DNA of 24,466 bases from a virus: the IMG/VR virus record IMGVR_UViG_3300017714_000163, positions 1 through 24,466 of that record, one strand, 5' to 3'. Below the pieces are notes generated by a model that saw only the letters and a list, made by a program, of their open reading frames with translations, ran no database searches and was not told the DNA's origin. Both the position numbers and the translations under genes were made by a program. Below, one piece after another: positions 21,396-24,466 of the stretch; positions within the stretch are counted from its first letter, which is position 1, and each line of letters begins with the position of its first letter.

Positions 21396-22112
21396 CTATG
21401 CGAAAAAAGATGCTAACCCTTCCAGAACAACTTCACTTTCTACCTTAGTATTTGGATTTTCGACCTTCAAAGTATGAGTCAATTTTGGCATAGATGCAAA
21501 AAACTTTTCAACTTTAGAGAATTGTGATGATGTCAAATTACCAATAAATTCATCTAATTCTTTTTTAGTACAATCTGAAGTATTCCAAGATTCTTCTTCA
21601 GAATAAATCTGATCAATGCAGTTTGCAATAATATCAAATCCTTGATCAACGTTAATATCTTCACCATTGAAGTTTGTTTTTACAAACTCATCTAGTGATG
21701 GATACTTCATTCTTAGTGTAAGTTCGTCATCTAACTGAATGTCCTTTTCATGACCTTCCTGATTAGTGACACTGATATCATCAATATTAATTTGAACCTC
21801 AACTTCAGTTTGATTGTCATCAGGACAAGTGACAATTACATCAATAAGTTCTCCAACAGATTTTGCACGAACATTTAAGAATAGATATTCAATATCAAAA
21901 GTAGAAAGAGAATCTACTTTCACACCTCTAGAAAGAATACAAGCAGCGAGAACATTTTTCACTGCCATTGTAATTTGTTTCATATCTTGACTTTCTAAAG
22001 CCATGATAAGAACTTTTTCTTCCTTTACCAAAAATGGACGATACTTGATTTTTTTCTTAATGGAAGGCAACTCAAGTTCATAAACAGGAGTGTTAGACTT
22101 TGGTAAAGGCAT
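21396..22112 (-). CDS. gp26: gp26-like baseplate hub subunit (238 aa)
   Basis: An acidic, mostly helical protein starting MPLPKSNTPVYELELPS, then KIKYRPFLVKEEKVLIMALES, and ending VVLEGLASFF. This layout (a short strand entry, a KYRPFLVKEEK motif, and a final L-x-GL-x-x-FF) is that of T4-type gp26 baseplate hub proteins (T4 gp26 is 208 aa). In the hub it may serve, like other tail chaperones, to bind the tape measure. The ATG at 22112 has no ribosome site; a CTAAATA lies 27 bases upstream. The last codons TCT TTT TTC GCA TAG hold a slippery heptamer. Confidence 0.8.
   Translation of the reverse strand: MPLPKSNTPVYELELPSIKKKIKYRPFLVKEEKVLIMALESQDMKQITMAVKNVLAACILSRGVKVDSLSTFDIEYLFLNVRAKSVGELIDVIVTCPDDNQTEVEVQINIDDISVTNQEGHEKDIQLDDELTLRMKYPSLDEFVKTNFNGEDINVDQGFDIIANCIDQIYSEEESWNTSDCTKKELDEFIGNLTSSQFSKVEKFFASMPKLTHTLKVENPNTKVESEVVLEGLASFFA
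21402..21408 (-). other. Candidate -1 frameshift slippery site T TTT TTC
   Basis: The heptamer fits X XXY YYZ in the gp26 reading phase, two codons before the gp26 stop. After a slip, translation reads CGC ATA GCC CTG and onward, through the ATG of the 53-aa ORF, with no stop. The predicted product has 237 + 9 + 53 = 299 residues. Confidence 0.6.
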
Positions 22113-22139
22113 AATGTATTAAAATAATCTAGGTTTTTT

Positions 22140-22146
22140 TATTTAG
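22140..22146 (-). promoter_or_regulatory. Late-type promoter motif CTAAATA
   Basis: CTAAATA on the minus strand lies 27 bases before the gp26 start, in the 38-base gap after the gp54-like gene. It is the only such site seen ahead of the overlapping gp26 to gp5 gene run. Confidence 0.5.
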
Positions 22147-22150
22147 TAGG

Positions 22151-23068
22151 TCAACTGACAACTGAAGAAGAAACACTAGCATCACTAATTCTAACTAGAT
22201 CAGAGCCTTTTCCAGATGTAGGTTCCCAACCACCTTTTGCTGCAAGAATGAAATTATCAATAGATTGTTGAGTATAATTAATAGTCTCACCATTATTTGA
22301 AGTGAAGTACTTTGCTAATTTAGAATTGTATTCACCAGTATCGTTTTGAGTGGCGGCTGAATATGCATTTGCTTTACTAAATGCATCACCAAGATTGTTG
22401 TTTTCTGAATTGAAATTAAATGGATATGGTGATTTAGTACTTTGTGCAGCCGCTGTCATGTAATGTCTTTCATAATTAAAATCAATACTAATTCTTAAAA
22501 TAGAGTTTTGACTTTCATATCCTATTGGAGTAGATGTAATTGAAACAGGAAATAACCCAACAAAACTATATGCAACTGCTGCTTTATAATCTCTATCAAA
22601 TTTATAAATTCTCATACTATCACACTTATATCCAGTAGTACCTCTTGGATATCTCATTCTATAAAAGTATCCAGGATTCTTTGGATTTCCAGCTGCACCA
22701 TTGTTTGGGATGCCATTACCACCAGTGATATATGCCATCCAAGATTCAAAAAATCTTAGAACTTGATATTGACTATCACAATAGAAACTTAAATTTATGT
22801 TATTAAATATTTTGGTGTGTGCATACTGTTGTTGTACACCAGTGAAATTGCCTTCAATAGTTGTAGTTGCTACACTAGATCCAGGTAACACAGCATTGTA
22901 ACATAAAAGACCCGCAGTGTTATTGTAAAAACTTTTCAAGACTCCATTTTCAGCAAAATTTTGCTTCATGCCAAATGGAAAATCTTGAAATTGTACCTCA
23001 TAATGAGATGACTGAGCCAAATCACTAAAAGTATTTTTGATATCTGAAATTTTTTTTGGTCCTGGCAC
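22151..23068 (-). CDS. gp54: gp54-like baseplate tail-tube initiator (305 aa)
   Basis: The tail-tube fold is suggested by HYEVQFQDFP near the N-terminus, then LLCYNAVLPGSSVATTTIEG, a strand with INLSFYCDSQYQVLRFFESW, and YKCDSMRIYKFDRD followed by YSFVGLFPVSITSTPIGYES and an SIDFNYERHYM strand. gp19, gp48 and gp54 share this fold. The length fits gp54 (T4: 320 aa), not the shorter tube protein. The partial gp48-like gene on the other strand makes gp54 the better name. The C-terminal third is Asn/Ser-rich. It starts with GTG at 23068; AGG lies about 10 bases upstream. Confidence 0.62.
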   Translation of the reverse strand: MPGPKKISDIKNTFSDLAQSSHYEVQFQDFPFGMKQNFAENGVLKSFYNNTAGLLCYNAVLPGSSVATTTIEGNFTGVQQQYAHTKIFNNINLSFYCDSQYQVLRFFESWMAYITGGNGIPNNGAAGNPKNPGYFYRMRYPRGTTGYKCDSMRIYKFDRDYKAAVAYSFVGLFPVSITSTPIGYESQNSILRISIDFNYERHYMTAAAQSTKSPYPFNFNSENNNLGDAFSKANAYSAATQNDTGEYNSKLAKYFTSNNGETINYTQQSIDNFILAAKGGWEPTSGKGSDLVRISDASVSSSVVS

Positions 23069-23097
23069 TCTAAATACCTATAGTGAAATTTTTATAA
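23069..23097. promoter_or_regulatory. 29-bp divergent promoter region with late motif CTAAATA
   Basis: This short gap separates the minus-strand gp54-like gene from plus-strand gp4. The plus strand has CTAAATA at 23070-23076, 21 bases before the gp4 ATG. On the minus strand a TATAAA-type stretch occurs near 23091-23096, only 22 bases from the GTG; it could be the late promoter for gp54, but the match is weak. Confidence 0.45.
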
Positions 23098-23532
23098 ATG
23101 GCGTATAAAGGTAAATTTATTCCCTCAAATACAAAAAAGTATAGAGGGAATCCAACTAACATTATTTATAGGTCTCTTTGGGAAAGAAAGTTCATGGTCT
23201 ATTGTGACCTTAACGAAAACATTCTTGAGTGGGGTAGTGAAGAAATAATCATTCCCTATAGATCACCATTAGATTCGAGAGTACATCGTTACTTTCCAGA
23301 CTTTTATATTAAGGTTCTTGAAAAGAATGGAAGTGTTAAGAGATATATTATTGAAATTAAACCTAAGAGATTTTGCGAAGAACCAAAAGTTCAGAGCAAA
23401 AAAACTAAAAAATACATTTATGAAGTAACTGAATACGCCAAAAATCAAGCAAAATGGGAGGCTGCAACAGATTATTGTGCAGATCGCAGGTGGCAATTTA
23501 AAGTTCTTACTGAGGATGATCTAGGTATATGA
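23098..23532 (+). CDS. gp4: gp4 head completion protein (PD-(D/E)xK-like)
   Basis: A 144-residue protein matching T4 gp4 in full layout: KGKFIPSNTKKYRGNPTNII, YRSLWERKFMVYCD, then IPYRSPLD and RYFPDFYIKV, IIEIKPKRF, and a final KWEAATDYCADRRWQFKVLT. The acidic residues Glu29, Asp68 and E86-I-K88 have the order of a PD-(D/E)xK nuclease site. gp4 closes the filled head and prepares the neck for tail joining. It follows a CTAAATA late motif and overlaps the next gene by four bases (ATGA). No ribosome site is visible. Confidence 0.88.
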   Translation: MAYKGKFIPSNTKKYRGNPTNIIYRSLWERKFMVYCDLNENILEWGSEEIIIPYRSPLDSRVHRYFPDFYIKVLEKNGSVKRYIIEIKPKRFCEEPKVQSKKTKKYIYEVTEYAKNQAKWEAATDYCADRRWQFKVLTEDDLGI

Positions 23533-23882
23533 GTAGAATTCAACCATTGATCAATAACTTAACTGGGGTAGAAGATCCAGATGATTTAATGATGGAGATC
23601 ATGGAGGTTCTACCAGAAACAATTGATTCGACAGAAGTTGAAGTTGGAAACTTCTGCACTTTTGTTTATCAACCAAAAACTCCTTTTATTCGATATGATC
23701 AAAATCCTCTGGTTGCAGTTGTTGCAAAGTTTAACTGGGGATTTCGTGGAATTAATTATCATTGGGGAAGTTATAGAAACTATACTAACGAAGAAGTTGT
23801 TGGTGCTGTTCACCTAGTAAACTCTTCAGAAGTATCAGATCTAAGAACAATACCATATCAAAATTATCGACTAAATATTTAA
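23529..23882 (+). CDS. Conserved-type phage protein of unknown function (117 aa)
   Basis: A 117-residue acidic N-terminal part is followed by a core FCTFVYQPKTPFIRYDQNPL, then AKFNWGFRGINYHWGSYRNY, and YTNEEVVGAVHLVNSSEVSD. I recognise the YDQNPL, WGFRG-x-N-x-HWG and Y-x-x-EV motifs as recurring in T4-like phages of marine bacteria, without a known function. It does not look like T4 gp53 (196 aa), although gp53 occupies this place in T4. Its ATG overlaps the gp4 stop, so translation is coupled. It probably acts in the head, neck or baseplate. Confidence 0.7.
   Translation: MSRIQPLINNLTGVEDPDDLMMEIMEVLPETIDSTEVEVGNFCTFVYQPKTPFIRYDQNPLVAVVAKFNWGFRGINYHWGSYRNYTNEEVVGAVHLVNSSEVSDLRTIPYQNYRLNI
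23871..23877 (+). promoter_or_regulatory. Late-type promoter motif CTAAATA
   Basis: On the plus strand, 22 bases before the gp48-like ATG and inside the last codons of the 117-aa gene. The spacing is almost the same as at gp4 (21 bases). Confidence 0.5.
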
Positions 23883-23899
23883 AACAGGGTCTATCTCTA

Positions 23900-24466
23900 A
23901 TGCCAGCAAAGAGTAAGAAATCAAAACTAGCCCCTTTTAGATATCCGACAACAGTTCTTGATGACTATTCGGATTATCTTTCGATGTCAATTCGTACATA
24001 TAAACCGAGTAATAAATTTCAAAATGAAAGTGCAGCATTAAAGTTATTTGGTCAAGGTTTAAGTAATCAAGTAGGAAAAACAAAAGCAAATATAATTTTA
24101 CCAGTTCCAACATCAATAACAGCATCAAATGGTGTTACATGGAACGGTGCCACAATGAATGTTATAGAAGATATTGCAATGAGAGCTGCGCCTGCATTTA
24201 TGGAGGAAGGAATAAAAGGGTTAAACAGAGAAGTTGAGAAAGGTGTAAGGGGTATTGGATTAGGTGATGATGTAATTAAAGCAGCACAAGCAGGATTCAC
24301 TGCAAAAATTCTCCAATCGTTTGGAAGTAATGTTACCTTTGGACAAGCTCTAGCAAGAACAACAGGTCAAGTTTTGAATCCAAACTTAGAGTTGCTATTT
24401 AATGGACCTGGTTTAAGATCATTTAGTTTTTCATATCAATTAACACCAAGAGATGCTAATGAAGCA
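23900..24466 (+). CDS. gp48: gp48-like baseplate tail-tube cap (partial, 5' part)
   Basis: The first 189 codons of a gene running past the window end. The ATG at 23900 begins MPAKSKKSKLAPFRYP. Then come DDYSDYLSMSIRTYKPS, ILPVPTSITASNGVTW, a helical Gly/Ala part (VEKGVRGIGLGDDVIKAAQA), and LNPNLELLFNGPGLRSFSFS followed by a PRDANEA turn. The NPN-x-E-x-LF-x-G-x-x-LR-x-F pattern matches gp48 in T4-like cyanophages, a protein that caps the baseplate and starts the tube. A weak CAGGG ribosome site is present. Confidence 0.72.
   Translation, partial: MPAKSKKSKLAPFRYPTTVLDDYSDYLSMSIRTYKPSNKFQNESAALKLFGQGLSNQVGKTKANIILPVPTSITASNGVTWNGATMNVIEDIAMRAAPAFMEEGIKGLNREVEKGVRGIGLGDDVIKAAQAGFTAKILQSFGSNVTFGQALARTTGQVLNPNLELLFNGPGLRSFSFSYQLTPRDANEA

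Noticed and set aside
23610-24300. Minus-strand open frames of 63-77 codons
   Set aside because: They are antisense to the 117-aa gene and the gp48-like gene and show no protein features.

Overview
The window looks like part of a T4-like cyanophage genome (marine cyanomyovirus) or a close relative. It carries a recognisable T4-type baseplate, hub and neck set: gp4, gp48-like, gp54-like, gp26, a gp51-like remnant, a tape-measure-like protein, a gp27-like hub and a gp5-like OB-fold spike. Next to these lie very long beta-rich fibre genes of the type seen in phages of Synechococcus and Prochlorococcus. No host or phage name can be fixed from the sequence alone.

Layout. The left end (1-2242, minus strand) holds three accessory genes: an SF2 helicase cut by the window edge, a ParB-like protein and a small YunG-like Cys/His/Asp protein. 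Each has its own near-consensus sigma70-type promoter with a 17-bp spacer. From 2248 to 10601 are two large fibre/adhesin genes. The 1957-residue one ends in a tail-collar domain and a ladder of 17 His-x-His motifs. From 10607 to 11064 is an early-type island: a consensus promoter, a 61-residue small protein, tRNA-Ile(UAU), tRNA-Met/Ile2(CAU) and a strong hairpin. From 11061 to 23068 is the tail block, all minus strand, tightly packed and often overlapping. In transcription order it is gp54-like, gp26, a 53-residue overlapping ORF, tape-measure-like, lysozyme-domain tail protein, gp27-like hub, 75-aa protein, gp5-like, beta-helix spike, S74-like-context fibre and a 249-aa protein. At 23069-23097 a compact divergent region switches to the plus strand: gp4, a 117-aa conserved-type protein and the start of a gp48-like gene.

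Regulation falls into two classes. Accessory and tRNA genes have host-type TTGACA-N17-TATAAT promoters. Structural blocks are preceded by CTAAATA, which resembles the T4 late motif TATAAATA. I found five such sites upstream of structural genes.

The observation most worth testing is at the end of gp26. A heptamer T TTT TTC lies in the correct phase just before the stop, and the minus-one frame runs without a stop into the 53-residue ORF, which has no visible ribosome binding site. This predicts a programmed frameshift product of about 299 residues directly upstream of the tape-measure-like gene, the same arrangement as the G/GT tail-assembly chaperones of other phages. Further points of interest are the HxH ladder, the apparent move of the tail lysozyme from gp5 to another hub-region protein, and a promoter whose -35 box is the loop of a terminator hairpin.
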